Under the pieces are notes generated by a model that worked only from the letters and a program-made list of their open reading frames with translations, had not been told where the DNA came from and did no database searches. Positions 25,890-34,909 of a stretch of DNA of 64,000 nucleotides are shown here, in pieces. Numbering within the stretch: the first letter of the stretch is position 1; each line of letters starts with the position of its first letter. Source of the DNA: Microbacterium sp. C7(2022) (GTDB lineage Bacteria > Actinomycetota > Actinomycetes > Actinomycetales > Microbacteriaceae); NCBI RefSeq assembly GCF_028823665.1, contig NZ_JAPEHV010000002.1, positions 310,001 to 374,000 of the forward strand. The letters are read 5' to 3'. The position numbers and the translations under genes are program-made.

Positions 25890-25917
25890 TAGACGTTAAA
25901 TCGGAACTCTACGACGT
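25887..25917 (-). repeat. Element-borne ychF 3' end (attachment-site-like repeat)
   Basis: The end of the functional ychF: GTA-GAG-TTC-CGA-TTT-AAC-GTC-TAG, encoding the same VEFRFNV tail as the relic at 24690-24720 but with AT-shifted synonymous codons. It is read as the copy brought in by the cassette. Confidence 0.8.
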
Positions 25918-26962
25918 CGCCGTCCTGCATCACGTAGTCTTTGCCCTCCAGGCGCGCCTTCCCCTTGGAGCGCGCTTCGAGTACGGAGCCGGTTTCGACC
26001 AGGTCTGTGAACGAAATGATCTCCGCCTTGATGAAGCCCTTTTCGAAGTCCGTGTGAATCACGCCGGCAGCCTGCGGGGCCTTCCAGCCCTTGCCGATCG
26101 TCCATGCGCGGGCTTCCTTCGGGCCGGCCGTGAGGTAGGTCTGAAGACCTAACGTGTCAAAGCCGATGCGAGCGAGCTGGTCGAGTCCGGACTCTTCCTG
26201 CCCCGTCGACGCCAGCAGCTCCGCCGCGTCTTCCGGGTCGAGGTCGATCAGCTCGGACTCGATCTTCGCGTCGAGGAAAACCGCCTGTGCCGGTGCGACG
26301 AGTGCCGCGAGTTCAGCCTTTCGCGCGGCATCCGTCAGCACAGCCTCATCGACGTTGAAAACGAAGATGAACGGCTTTGCCGTGAGCAGACCGAGTTCCT
26401 TGATGAGAGAAAGATCGATTCCGGATGCTGAGAGCAGCACGCCCCTTTCGAGCGCGTCCTTCGCCTCGACCGCCGTCGCCAGCACTGCGGGATCGAGCTT
26501 GCGACCCTTCACTTCCTTCTCGTAACGCGTGATGGCGCGCTCAAGAGTTTCGAGATCCGCAAGCTGAAGCTCGGCGTTGATGGTCTCCATGTCGCTCTTG
26601 GGGTCGACGGCGCCATCGACGTGCACAACGTCGTCGTCAGCGAACCCCCTGACGACCTGCGCGATCGCGTCAGCCTCGCGGATGTTCGCGAGGAACTTGT
26701 TGCCGAGGCCCTCCCCCTCGCTCGCTCCGCGGACGATACCGGCGATGTCGACGAAGGACACCGCGGCCGGAAGGATGCGCTCGCTGTGGAAGATCTCGGC
26801 AAGCGTGTCGAGCCGGGGATCGGGCAAATTGACCACGCCGATGTTCGGCTCGATCGTGGCGAACGGATAGTTCGCCGCGAGAACCGTGTTCTTGGTCAGT
26901 GCGTTGAAGAGGGTGGACTTGCCGACGTTGGGCAGGCCGACGATGCCGATAGTGAGAGCCAC
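25889..26962 (-). CDS. ychF: Redox-regulated ATPase YchF (Obg family)
   Basis: A 357-residue P-loop ATPase of the Obg/HflX superfamily, thought to bind ribosomes and modulate translation and stress responses. G1 motif GLPNVGKSTLFNAL, G3 VDIAGIVRGASEGEGLGNKF, the central coiled coil and the C-terminal TGS domain (AAGVIHTDFEKGFIKAEI) are all present. GTG at 26962 gives the family N-terminus ALTIGIVGLPN. The last eight codons appear to have been replaced by the adjacent cassette without changing the protein. Diverges from the exonuclease gene. Confidence 0.97.
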   Translation of the reverse strand: MALTIGIVGLPNVGKSTLFNALTKNTVLAANYPFATIEPNIGVVNLPDPRLDTLAEIFHSERILPAAVSFVDIAGIVRGASEGEGLGNKFLANIREADAIAQVVRGFADDDVVHVDGAVDPKSDMETINAELQLADLETLERAITRYEKEVKGRKLDPAVLATAVEAKDALERGVLLSASGIDLSLIKELGLLTAKPFIFVFNVDEAVLTDAARKAELAALVAPAQAVFLDAKIESELIDLDPEDAAELLASTGQEESGLDQLARIGFDTLGLQTYLTAGPKEARAWTIGKGWKAPQAAGVIHTDFEKGFIKAEIISFTDLVETGSVLEARSKGKARLEGKDYVMQDGDVVEFRFNV

Positions 26963-27032
26963 GGGAAGCCAGTCTACGCGGCGCGCGGCGCGCCTGCCCG
27001 CCGTGGTCGCCCCCGCGGGGGACGGTGGTGGC

Positions 27033-27635
27033 GTGCCTCTGGATTTCACCGCGATCGACTTCGAGACCGCGAATTCGAGCAACGCGTCCGCGTGCGCCGT
27101 CGGTCTCGTACGCGTTCGAAACGGCCAGGTCGTCACGACGGCAGGGTGGCTGATTCAGCCGCCGCCGGGCCATGGCGAGTTCTTCGAGCTCAACACCCGC
27201 ATCCACGGCATCTGTGCAGAAGACGTCGCGGACGCGGCCTCGTGGTCCGAGCAGCTGATCGATCTCATCGCGTTCGTCGGCGACGACGTTCTGGTCGCTC
27301 ACAACGCTGGCTTCGACATGGCCGTGCTGAAGCGTGCCTGTGCGGTAACCGGCGACGAGCTACCGGCGTACCGGTACGCGTGCAGTCTCCAGATCGCGCG
27401 CAAGGTGTACGACCTTCCGTCCTACCGGCTGCCGTTCGTGGCCGCCGAGGCAGGGTTCGCTGAATTCGCGCATCACAACGCTGTGGCCGATGCCCTGGCG
27501 TGCGCACACGTCGTGATCGATGCAGCTCGCCGAGGACAGAACGACAGCATCGACGATCTGGCGGAGGCGAACGCGGTGCGCGTGTCACAGATCGCCGTGA
27601 CCGACGCACCCGCGCGAACGGTTTTCGCCGCCTGA
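27033..27635 (+). CDS. DEDDh 3'-5' exonuclease (DnaQ/epsilon-like)
   Basis: A 200-residue exonuclease of the DNA polymerase III epsilon superfamily. Catalytic residues are visible: Asp and Glu in AIDFETAN, Asp in HNAGFDMAVL, and His plus Asp in HHNAVADALA. The protein is just the exonuclease domain with a short C-terminal tail. GTG at 27033 was chosen because it starts directly before the FTAIDFETAN strand. It diverges from ychF and precedes rmuC, another recombination-linked gene. A repair or proofreading role is plausible. Confidence 0.88.
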   Translation: MPLDFTAIDFETANSSNASACAVGLVRVRNGQVVTTAGWLIQPPPGHGEFFELNTRIHGICAEDVADAASWSEQLIDLIAFVGDDVLVAHNAGFDMAVLKRACAVTGDELPAYRYACSLQIARKVYDLPSYRLPFVAAEAGFAEFAHHNAVADALACAHVVIDAARRGQNDSIDDLAEANAVRVSQIAVTDAPARTVFAA

Positions 27636-27704
27636 TTCGCCGCTCGCCACGCTCCCGGGCGGCGCCTCACGGCCGATGTCGGTGGTGTACGTGACCATGG
27701 GCAT

Positions 27705-29039
27705 ATGGACGCACTCGTAGTCGTGATCATCGCCGCCGTTTGCCTCGCGCTCGGCCTGCTCGCTGGCCTGTATGTCGGGGGCACTCGACACGCCGCCCGG
27801 ACGTCGGGCGAGATGATCGCCATGGGAGCGCGCCTCGCCGCCTCTGACGCCGAGCGGCGGAGCATGCATGAACAGCTCACCGCGCAGCAACTGCAGTATC
27901 GAGAGCTGTCGCAGCAGGTACGCCAGGATCATGCGGCGCGGGAGGAGCGGGACCGACGGGATCAGACGATCCTGCGCGCACTCGCCCCCGTTCAAGAGAC
28001 TCTCATCGCGATGCAAGGCAAGGTCAGCGAACTCGAGCGCGACCGCCAAGAACAATTCGGCTCGCTCGCCGAACAACTGCGCCGCGCGCACGAGTCCGAC
28101 GAGGCGCTCCGCGCGACCACGGAGTCGCTCGCCGGGGCCCTGCGCTCTGGCGCGACACGGGGCGTATGGGGTGAAACCCAACTGCGGCGTGTGGTCGAAG
28201 CCGCAGGCCTCACGCGGCACGTCGACTTCGATCTGCAGGCCTCGATCTCATCGGATGCCGGCGCGGGACGCCCTGACATGGTCATCCGGCTGCCCGGAGG
28301 CAAGGCGATCGCCGTCGATGCCAAGGTTCCTCTCGACGCCTACCTCGAAGCCAGCGCGATTGCGCCAACCGCTCAGGGCGCCCAGGCGGCGCACCGTTCC
28401 GCCCTCCTGGACAAGCACGTCAAGGCTGTGCGCGCTCACGTCGACGCGCTCGCGCGGAAGTCATACTGGGCCGGGCTCGAGTCCAGCCCTGAGTTTGTCG
28501 TTTGCTTCGTCCCCAGTGAATCGCTTCTCGCAGCGGCGCTCGATACCGACCCGTCGCTTCTGGACTACGCCTTCGGAAAGCGCGTCGCTCTCGCCTCTCC
28601 CGTCAACCTGTGGGCGGTGCTCAAGACCGTCGCCTACACGTGGACGCAGCAAGAGGTCTCCCGCGAGGCACGCCAACTCTTCGACCTGGGCACACAGCTC
28701 TACGACCGCCTGGGAGGTCTTGCCGCGCATGCAGACGACCTCCGCCGGGCGATCGAGCGCACGGTCACCAGTTACAACAAGTTCGCGGGCTCCCTAGAGT
28801 CGCGCGTCCTGGTCACCGCACGGAAGTTCCCCGGCATCGATCAGACGAAACTCGACTCCGTCTCCGCACCGGCGTCGATCGAAGCGACACCGCGACCGCT
28901 CACGCAACCCGAACTCCTTGACGCTCTCGATTCACGGGAGACGCCGCGACGCTCACCAGAAGAAAGCGACCCCGAAGCCGCCACCGCCACCGCCGAGATC
29001 GGAGACATCCGATCTCGCATCGCTGCGTGGGAGGACTAG
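27705..29039 (+). CDS. rmuC: DNA recombination protein RmuC
   Basis: A 444-residue RmuC family protein: one N-terminal transmembrane helix (residues 4-26), a coiled-coil region (about 50-135), then the nuclease-like RmuC domain with TRGVWGETQLRRVVEAAGL, PDMVIRLPGGKAIAVDAKVPLDAYLEA and SPVNLWAVLKTVAYTWTQQ. RmuC limits inversions at short inverted repeats in E. coli. The C-terminus is Ser/Thr/Pro-rich. The end overlaps the convergent small membrane protein gene by 4 nt. Confidence 0.94.
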   Translation: MDALVVVIIAAVCLALGLLAGLYVGGTRHAARTSGEMIAMGARLAASDAERRSMHEQLTAQQLQYRELSQQVRQDHAAREERDRRDQTILRALAPVQETLIAMQGKVSELERDRQEQFGSLAEQLRRAHESDEALRATTESLAGALRSGATRGVWGETQLRRVVEAAGLTRHVDFDLQASISSDAGAGRPDMVIRLPGGKAIAVDAKVPLDAYLEASAIAPTAQGAQAAHRSALLDKHVKAVRAHVDALARKSYWAGLESSPEFVVCFVPSESLLAAALDTDPSLLDYAFGKRVALASPVNLWAVLKTVAYTWTQQEVSREARQLFDLGTQLYDRLGGLAAHADDLRRAIERTVTSYNKFAGSLESRVLVTARKFPGIDQTKLDSVSAPASIEATPRPLTQPELLDALDSRETPRRSPEESDPEAATATAEIGDIRSRIAAWED

Positions 29040-29245
29040 GCGCCGCCGGGGATGAAGCTCATCATGAGGATAACTGCGGCTGACACCCCGACGAACGCAC
29101 CGATCATCCACCACGCACTGATCTCGTGGCCCTCTTCGCGTCGCTTGCGCAGCAGAACGTCGGGGCGACGAGCGGGATCGATAGCGTTGGCGATCACCAT
29201 TTGCGCGCCCGTTTGAGGCGCAGAACCACCGGTGGGTGTAGACAT
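29036..29245 (-). CDS. Small membrane protein, unknown function
   Basis: A 69-residue protein with a perfect AGGAGGAG ribosome site upstream of its ATG. The N-terminal 45 residues are polar (ARRPDVLLRKRREEGHEIS), followed by a single C-terminal transmembrane helix (WWMIGAFVGVSAAVILMMSF). I do not recognise the family. It converges on rmuC and is transcribed in the same direction as glpX, 107 nt downstream of it, so it may share that transcript. Confidence 0.72.
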   Translation of the reverse strand: MSTPTGGSAPQTGAQMVIANAIDPARRPDVLLRKRREEGHEISAWWMIGAFVGVSAAVILMMSFIPGGA

Positions 29246-29352
29246 CGGCTCCTCCTCAGATGACGTGGCGCACCGCCGATGTGCCTCGTGGCACGCCAGC
29301 GATTCTGCCAGAAATCTCTGTCAGAGTGCGCAGTGAACCGCGAAACGAGCAG

Positions 29353-30342
29353 CTACAGCCACTTAGAAACGAGGTGTTCGGAAGAGATCCGGCGCAACGT
29401 CCCCGATGCACCGCGAAGCACAACCGACTCGGTATAGACGTACCCGCCATCACGCCGAACACCGGCGACGAGTTGCCCATCCGTGACACCGGTCGCAACG
29501 AAGATCGTGTTGCTACCCTTCACGAGGTCATCGGCCTCGTAGACGTGGCCGTCAACCTTCAGCCCGGCGTCGATGCCCTTCTGCTTTTCGGCGTCATCGC
29601 GTGGCCACAACCGACCCTGGATGTGTCCACCAAGCGCCTTGATCGCGCACGCGGTAACGATGCCCTCGGGGCTCCCGCCGACGCCGACGCACATATCGGT
29701 ACGGGCGTTGTGCCGGGCCGCGTTGATGCCACCCGCCACGTCGCCGTCACTCATCAGGCGCGTTCCCGCACCGGCCTCACGAATCTCTCGGATGAGTTCC
29801 TCGTGCCGGGGGCGATGAAGCACCGAAACGACGATCTCATCCACCGGCTTGCCTAGCGCCTTCGCCAGCAGTCTGATGTTTTCCCCAATGGGCAGTCGAA
29901 TATCGACGACGCCGACGCCCGCGGGCCCGGTGACCAGCTTGTCCATGTAGAACACGCTCGAGGCGTCGAGCATGGTGCCGTGCTCGGAGACCGCGATCAC
30001 CGAAAGTGCGTTGTTGCGTCCTGCTGCCGTCAACGACGTCCCGTCGATGGGGTCGACAGCGACGTCTGCGCGCGGGCCCTTTCCGTTACCGACACGCTCT
30101 CCGTTGAAGAGCATCGGTGCTTCGTCCTTCTCGCCCTCACCGATGACGATGGTGCCGTCGAAGTTCACGGTGGTGAAGAACGCGCGCATGGCGTCGACAG
30201 CCGCACCGTCGGCATCCTCCTTCGCACCGCGACCGATAAACGGAACTGCGCGAATCGCCGCCGCTTCAGTTGCTCGCACCAGTTCGAGGGCCAGATTTCG
30301 GTCGGGATGCAGCGGGGACATATCCGCGGTCAGACTCACCAT
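29353..30342 (-). CDS. glpX: Fructose-1,6-bisphosphatase class II
   Basis: Gluconeogenic FBPase of the GlpX type, 329 residues. The metal and substrate motifs are clear: FIGRGAKEDADGAAVDAM, IVIGEGEKDEAPMLF, VDPIDGTSLTAAGRNNALSV and the SDGDVAGGINA region. It is the usual essential FBPase of actinobacteria. It diverges from fbaA, whose product catalyses the preceding step in gluconeogenesis, across a region with two palindromes. A start at Met8 is also possible. Confidence 0.96.
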   Translation of the reverse strand: MVSLTADMSPLHPDRNLALELVRATEAAAIRAVPFIGRGAKEDADGAAVDAMRAFFTTVNFDGTIVIGEGEKDEAPMLFNGERVGNGKGPRADVAVDPIDGTSLTAAGRNNALSVIAVSEHGTMLDASSVFYMDKLVTGPAGVGVVDIRLPIGENIRLLAKALGKPVDEIVVSVLHRPRHEELIREIREAGAGTRLMSDGDVAGGINAARHNARTDMCVGVGGSPEGIVTACAIKALGGHIQGRLWPRDDAEKQKGIDAGLKVDGHVYEADDLVKGSNTIFVATGVTDGQLVAGVRRDGGYVYTESVVLRGASGTLRRISSEHLVSKWL

Positions 30343-30384
30343 TCCGCCAGCGTAGCCACCATCTCACCGATTGCGGTCGAAATT

Positions 30385-30420
30385 TTACGTGCGTAAGGAC
30401 GAAAGATTAGTGAATCTTTC
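30385..30420. promoter_or_regulatory. Two palindromes between divergent glpX and fbaA
   Basis: TTACG-TG-CGTAA (30385-30396) and GAAAGATT-AGTG-AATCTTTC (30401-30420) are both perfect inverted repeats. They sit about 50 nt from glpX and about 115 nt from fbaA in an AT-richer island. They look like operators or a strong promoter region shared by two sugar-phosphate genes. No regulator can be named from sequence. Confidence 0.5.
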
Positions 30421-30533
30421 ACCCACAGCATCCCGAGCCTAGACCTCTCGACGGCGAATGTTCACACACACGGACATCGGCAGGTGCTTCGCTAGAGTTT
30501 GAGTGCACCCGCTGTCACGATGAAGGAGCCTTC

Positions 30534-31565
30534 ATGCCCGTCGCAACCCCCGAGCAGTACGCCGAGATGCTGGACCGCGCGAAGGCCGGTGGCTTCGCAT
30601 ACCCCGCCATCAACGCGGCGAGTTCGCAGTCGATCAACGCCATCCTCCAGGGACTCACCGAGGCCGGATCCGACGGCATCATCCAGGTGACCACCGGCGG
30701 CGCAGACTACTTCGCCGGCCACTCCGTCAAGGGACGCGCGACAGGGGCACTCGCCTTCGCGAAGTTCGCCACCGAAGTCGCCAAGAACTACCCGATCACC
30801 ATCGCCCTGCACACCGACCACTGCCCCAAGGACGCTCTGCCCGGCTTCGTCATGCCGCTGATCGAAGCATCCGAAGAGGAAGTGCGCGCCGGCCGCAACC
30901 CGATCTTCCAGTCCCACATGTGGGACGGCTCCGCTGTGCCGCTGGATGAGAACATCCAGATCGCCAAGGACCTCCTCCCCCGTCTGAAGAACATCAACGC
31001 GATCCTCGAGGTCGAAATCGGTGTCGTGGGGGGCGAAGAGGACGGTGTGCAGCACGAAGGATCCAACGACGCTCTGTACACGACGGTCGCGGACGTCACC
31101 AAGGCCGTCGAAGCACTCGGCCTGGGCGAGAACGGCCGCTACATCTCGGCACTGACGTTCGGCAACGTGCACGGCGTCTACAAGCCCGGCAACGTGAAGC
31201 TCCGCCCTGAACTCCTCGGCGAGATCCAGGCAGGCATTGCCGCGAAGTTCGGTACGGGTGACAAGCCCCTCGACCTCGTCTTCCACGGCGGTAGCGGATC
31301 GACCTCGGAAGAGATCGCCCTCGCTGTGGCCAACGGTGTGGTGAAGATGAACATCGACACGGACACCCAGTACGCCTTCACGCGTTCAGTCGCAGGCTTC
31401 ATGTTCCAGAACTACGACGGCGTGCTCAAGGTGGACGGAGAAGTGGGCAACAAGAAGGCCTACGACCCGCGCGCATGGGGAAAGATCGCCGAGTCCGCGA
31501 TGGCCGCCCGCGTGGTCGAAGCAACCCAGCAGTTGGGTTCCGCAGGAAAGAGCCTCGCCGCCTGA
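30534..31565 (+). CDS. fbaA: Fructose-bisphosphate aldolase class II
   Basis: Zinc-dependent aldolase, 343 residues. It interconverts fructose-1,6-bisphosphate with DHAP and glyceraldehyde-3-phosphate. Metal and active-site motifs are ALHTDHCPKD, EVEIGVVGGEEDG and LVFHGGSGSTSEEI. The ATG follows AAGGAG. It diverges from glpX and ends at a strong hairpin, so it is probably monocistronic. Confidence 0.97.
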   Translation: MPVATPEQYAEMLDRAKAGGFAYPAINAASSQSINAILQGLTEAGSDGIIQVTTGGADYFAGHSVKGRATGALAFAKFATEVAKNYPITIALHTDHCPKDALPGFVMPLIEASEEEVRAGRNPIFQSHMWDGSAVPLDENIQIAKDLLPRLKNINAILEVEIGVVGGEEDGVQHEGSNDALYTTVADVTKAVEALGLGENGRYISALTFGNVHGVYKPGNVKLRPELLGEIQAGIAAKFGTGDKPLDLVFHGGSGSTSEEIALAVANGVVKMNIDTDTQYAFTRSVAGFMFQNYDGVLKVDGEVGNKKAYDPRAWGKIAESAMAARVVEATQQLGSAGKSLAA

Positions 31566-31580
31566 CGCCGCTCAACGTCT

Positions 31581-31619
31581 GATGCCGTGGCGTCCCTGTG
31601 ACAGGGACGCCACGGCATC
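31581..31619. terminator. Perfect 18-19 bp hairpin after fbaA
   Basis: GATGCCGTGGCGTCCCTGT (31581-31599) pairs completely with 31601-31619. It separates fbaA from the convergent DUF6264-like gene and probably acts in both directions. Confidence 0.85.
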
Positions 31620-31647
31620 GTTGCATGTGCGGGCGTCGCGCGAGAAC

Positions 31648-32223
31648 TCAGCCCGCGACGCCCGCGAGGAGGGCGTCCCACACAGCAGGATCGTTCATCA
31701 GCGGAGTGAGCATGAGGACAGCCGACACGGTGGTGAACACGATCGCTCCGACGACAGGAATCCACCACGTGATTCGCGCGCGCGCAAGGCTGAGCCACGA
31801 GAGTGCCGCTGTCAGCAGCCAGCCGCCTGCGAGAACGAGGGCCGCAGCGACGCCCCACGATCGACCGTCGATCCCCGTGGCGAGCCCCGGGTCGGCACCC
31901 ATCATCTCGAGCACCTGGGCAGCGTAGGCGTTGTAGTCCACGAGCGTGTTGAACGATGTGACCACGGTGATCAACCCGTACGCGAGCAACCCGAACGTGA
32001 CGATGCGATCAACGGGGCGACGCTTCGGCGTGGGAACGGCGTGCGCGGCGCCGGCGCCGGGTGCGGCATCCGTCTCAGCTGGGGGCTCAGCCACCTCGTG
32101 CGCGGGCATCCCCACGTCGAGAGCCGCCGCCACGTCTGGCTGGCGAATCCGAGCGCGCTGCTCTTCGGGTGTCGCGTATTCGCCGTACTGCGGACGCGGG
32201 CGAGGATCAGATGAGTCCGTCAT
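31648..32223 (-). CDS. DUF6264-like membrane protein
   Basis: A 191-residue protein. The polar N-terminus contains [15 protein letters not shown], a motif I associate with the DUF6264 family of Microbacteriaceae, then a Pro/Ala-rich stretch. It is followed by three or four hydrophobic helices ([60 protein letters not shown]). The start overlaps the ispH stop by 4 nt, so the two are coupled. Function unknown. Confidence 0.75.
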   Translation of the reverse strand: MTDSSDPRPRPQYGEYATPEEQRARIRQPDVAAALDVGMPAHEVAEPPAETDAAPGAGAAHAVPTPKRRPVDRIVTFGLLAYGLITVVTSFNTLVDYNAYAAQVLEMMGADPGLATGIDGRSWGVAAALVLAGGWLLTAALSWLSLARARITWWIPVVGAIVFTTVSAVLMLTPLMNDPAVWDALLAGVAG

Positions 32224-33296
32224 GCGCGCGCTCGCCCTCCGAGTGCGCGGTCGTCCTTCTTTCCAGAGTTGTCGTGGCGAAGCTCCTTAGGAAGCGAGAA
32301 GAGAAGATCTTCCTCTGCCGTGCGGACTTCTTCGACATCGCGGAAGCCTGCCCCCGCCAAATCGCCCAGCACCTGCTCGACAAGCACCTCGGGAACCGAT
32401 GCTCCGCTGGTCAGCCCGATCGTCTCCACGCCGTCGAGCCAGGACTGCTCGATTTCGTCGGCGTAGTCCACACGATAGGCCGCCTTGGCCCCGTACTCGA
32501 GGGCGACTTCGACAAGTCGGACCGAGTTGGACGAGTTGGCCGAACCCACAACGATCACAAGATCCGCGTCCTTAGCGACCTTCTTGATCGCAACCTGGCG
32601 GTTCTGCGTCGCGTAGCAGATGTCATCCGACGGCGGATCCTGCAGCTCGGGAAAACGCACCCGAAGGCGTCTGACAGTCTCCATCGTCTCGTCGACCGAC
32701 AGCGTCGTCTGCGACAACCACACCACCTTCGAGGGGTCGCGTACCACGATGCGGTCCGCGTCTTCGGGGGAATTGACGATGGTGACGTGTTCGGGCGCCT
32801 CCCCCGCAGTCCCCTCGACCTCTTCGTGACCCTCGTGGCCGATGAGAAGGATCTCGAAGTCGTCGCGAGCGAAGCGCACGGCCTCGCGGTGCACCTTCGT
32901 GACAAGTGGGCAGGTCGCGTCAATGGCGCGCAATCCGCGCGCAGACGCACCCTCGACCACGGCAGGTGAGACTCCGTGCGCGCTGAAGACGACGTGAGCG
33001 CCCTCGGGGACTTCATCGACTTCCTCGACGAAGATGGCACCCTTCTGCTCGAGTTCGGTGACGACATGGATGTTGTGCACGATCTGCTTGCGCACGTACA
33101 CCGGTGCCCCAAAGCGCTCCAGTGCCTTCTCGACGGCGATCACGGCTCGGTCGACCCCTGCGCAGTACCCGCGCGGAGCGGCGAGCAGGATCCGCTTGCG
33201 TCCGGGGACGGCGATATCCTGAAGTGGCTCACGGCGCCGGGGAACTCGAGGAATGGGCATGCTCACCGGACTCTGACCCACGCTGCTGATACTCAC
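32220..33296 (-). CDS. ispH: 4-hydroxy-3-methylbut-2-enyl diphosphate reductase
   Basis: Last enzyme of the MEP isoprenoid pathway, making IPP and DMAPP with a [4Fe-4S] cluster. It has 358 residues. The three cluster cysteines are in [22 protein letters not shown] and [16 protein letters not shown] [10 protein letters not shown]. The N-terminus has about 30 extra residues; Met13 is an alternative start. It diverges from xseA, a neighbourhood shared with mycobacteria, and is coupled to the downstream membrane protein gene. Confidence 0.96.
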   Translation of the reverse strand: MSISSVGQSPVSMPIPRVPRRREPLQDIAVPGRKRILLAAPRGYCAGVDRAVIAVEKALERFGAPVYVRKQIVHNIHVVTELEQKGAIFVEEVDEVPEGAHVVFSAHGVSPAVVEGASARGLRAIDATCPLVTKVHREAVRFARDDFEILLIGHEGHEEVEGTAGEAPEHVTIVNSPEDADRIVVRDPSKVVWLSQTTLSVDETMETVRRLRVRFPELQDPPSDDICYATQNRQVAIKKVAKDADLVIVVGSANSSNSVRLVEVALEYGAKAAYRVDYADEIEQSWLDGVETIGLTSGASVPEVLVEQVLGDLAGAGFRDVEEVRTAEEDLLFSLPKELRHDNSGKKDDRALGGRARA

Positions 33297-33342
33297 CCCA
33301 CGATTCTACGGCCGGTGCTGAGCACGAGCCTGGAGAACAGAC

Positions 33343-34665
33343 ATGACGAGCTTTCAGTCCGCCCCGGTCCCCGGCGAGCCACCGCCCGCCGACTCCGTGC
33401 GCCCGCGCGACTCGACGCTCGACGCCCCGACATCAGTCTCTCGCCTGAATGACACCATCCGTGGCTTCATCTCCACGTGGGGATCCGTCTGGGTCGAGGG
33501 CGAACTGACGTCCTGGAACGCCCGATCCGGGGGTGTCTTCGCACGACTGAAAGATCTCGCCGGTGACGCCGAGATCTCCGTACGAATCTGGTCCAGTACG
33601 CTTGCCCGCATCCCCGCCGACCTCAAGGTCGGCGATCACGTCGTTGCGAGCGTAAAGGCGGACTATTTCGTCAAACGCGGAGACTTCAGCTTCACGGTCG
33701 CCTCGATGCGTCACATGGGCATTGGCGATCAACTCGAACGACTCGAACGCCTGCGAGCCCAGCTACGCGCGGAGGGACTCTTCGATGCCTCGCGCAAGCG
33801 TCCGATCCCCTTCCTGCCGCACGTGATCGGGCTCATCACCGGTCAAAATTCGGATGCAGAGAAAGACGTGCTCCGCAACGCACAGTTGCGATGGCCGCAC
33901 GTACGGTTCCGCACCGTGCACGCCGCCGTGCAGGGAGACCGCTGCGTCCCGGAGACACTGCGGGCGCTGGAAGCGCTGGACGCCGACCCCGACGTCGACG
34001 TGATCATCATCGCTCGTGGAGGCGGCGACCCGCAGACTTTGCTGGGGTTCAGCGATGAACGCCTGCTTCGCGCCGTCGCGGCAGCGGGCACGCCCATCGT
34101 CAGCGCGATCGGCCACGACAACGATCGGCCGTTGCTCGATGACGTCGCCGATCTACGCGCCTCCACTCCCACCGATGCAGCCAAGCGCATCGTGCCCGAT
34201 GTCGCCGAGCAGCGCGCCCTCGTGGCACAGTTGCGTTCGCGTCTGACCACCCGCTTGACGCATCGCGTGACGCACGACATCGCGCAGTTGGAACAGTTGC
34301 GTTCGCGGCCCGTACTTCGCGCGCCGGAAGGCATGATCCACTCCCGCGCACAGGATCTCGACGTCCTCACATCGCGCGGCCGCGAGCGCATCGCGCGCGC
34401 GATCGATCATGCATCGCGGCGCACCTCAGAACTTCGCGCATCGCTGCGCGCGCTCTCACCCGCGGCCACTCTCGAGCGGGGATACGCGATCGCCCATCGT
34501 CAGGACGGCATGATTGTGCGCGATGCCTCAGATGCGCCCGCATCGACGCCGCTGATCATCACCGTGGGTCGTGGATCGCTCGCCGCCCGCTCAGAGGGCG
34601 AAATCGACGAAACCGCCACCGTCCCAGCCGCCGACGGCACGGGGCATGTCGGCACACCGAACTAA
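33343..34665 (+). CDS. xseA: Exodeoxyribonuclease VII large subunit
   Basis: A 440-residue XseA with an N-terminal OB-fold ([21 protein letters not shown]) and the catalytic domain ([18 protein letters not shown], then [59 protein letters not shown]), a coiled-coil middle part and the terminal LERGYAIAH motif. With XseB it degrades single-stranded DNA from either end. It is the first gene of an xseA-xseB-DUF4245-carbonic anhydrase run. Confidence 0.96.
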   Translation: MTSFQSAPVPGEPPPADSVRPRDSTLDAPTSVSRLNDTIRGFISTWGSVWVEGELTSWNARSGGVFARLKDLAGDAEISVRIWSSTLARIPADLKVGDHVVASVKADYFVKRGDFSFTVASMRHMGIGDQLERLERLRAQLRAEGLFDASRKRPIPFLPHVIGLITGQNSDAEKDVLRNAQLRWPHVRFRTVHAAVQGDRCVPETLRALEALDADPDVDVIIIARGGGDPQTLLGFSDERLLRAVAAAGTPIVSAIGHDNDRPLLDDVADLRASTPTDAAKRIVPDVAEQRALVAQLRSRLTTRLTHRVTHDIAQLEQLRSRPVLRAPEGMIHSRAQDLDVLTSRGRERIARAIDHASRRTSELRASLRALSPAATLERGYAIAHRQDGMIVRDASDAPASTPLIITVGRGSLAARSEGEIDETATVPAADGTGHVGTPN

Positions 34666-34675
34666 GATGGTGGCC

Positions 34676-34909
34676 ATGACCGATCAGCCCGCACCCGTCG
34701 CTGACGTCGGCCAGTTGTCGTTCGAGCAAGCACGCGACGAGCTCGTGCGGGTCGTTGCGGAACTCGAGCAGGGTGCACCAACCCTCGAGCACTCCCTCGC
34801 ACTCTGGGAACGCGGTGAAGCACTAGCCGCACGATGCGAAGAGTGGCTCGTGGGCGCCAAACAACGGCTGGACGCCGCACGAAACGACGCCACGAACACG
34901 GAGAGCTGA
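34676..34909 (+). CDS. xseB: Exodeoxyribonuclease VII small subunit
   Basis: A 77-residue XseB with the diagnostic [45 protein letters not shown] helical hairpin. Several small subunits bind each XseA. ATG at 34676 was preferred over 34667. It starts 10 nt after xseA and its stop shares one base with the next start (TGATG). Confidence 0.95.
   Translation: MTDQPAPVADVGQLSFEQARDELVRVVAELEQGAPTLEHSLALWERGEALAARCEEWLVGAKQRLDAARNDATNTES

Larger units (their letters stand above)
24690..25917 (-). mobile_element. higB-higA-GNAT cassette integrated at the 3' end of ychF
   Basis: A segment of about 1.2 kb bounded by two 31-bp direct repeats that each encode the last codons and stop of ychF (24690-24720 and 25887-25917). 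The repeats differ only at synonymous positions; the copy attached to the functional ychF is the more AT-rich. This is the footprint left when an element recombines into a gene's 3' end, donates a replacement end and pushes the original end to its far side. Cargo: HigB toxin, HigA antitoxin and a GNAT acetyltransferase, with rare codons such as AGG, AGA and AGT in higB. No integrase or transposase is present. Confidence 0.75.

Noticed and set aside
24690..25917. The cassette as an insertion sequence
   Set aside because: No transposase, no terminal inverted repeats; the direct repeats encode a gene's 3' end, not a short target duplication.
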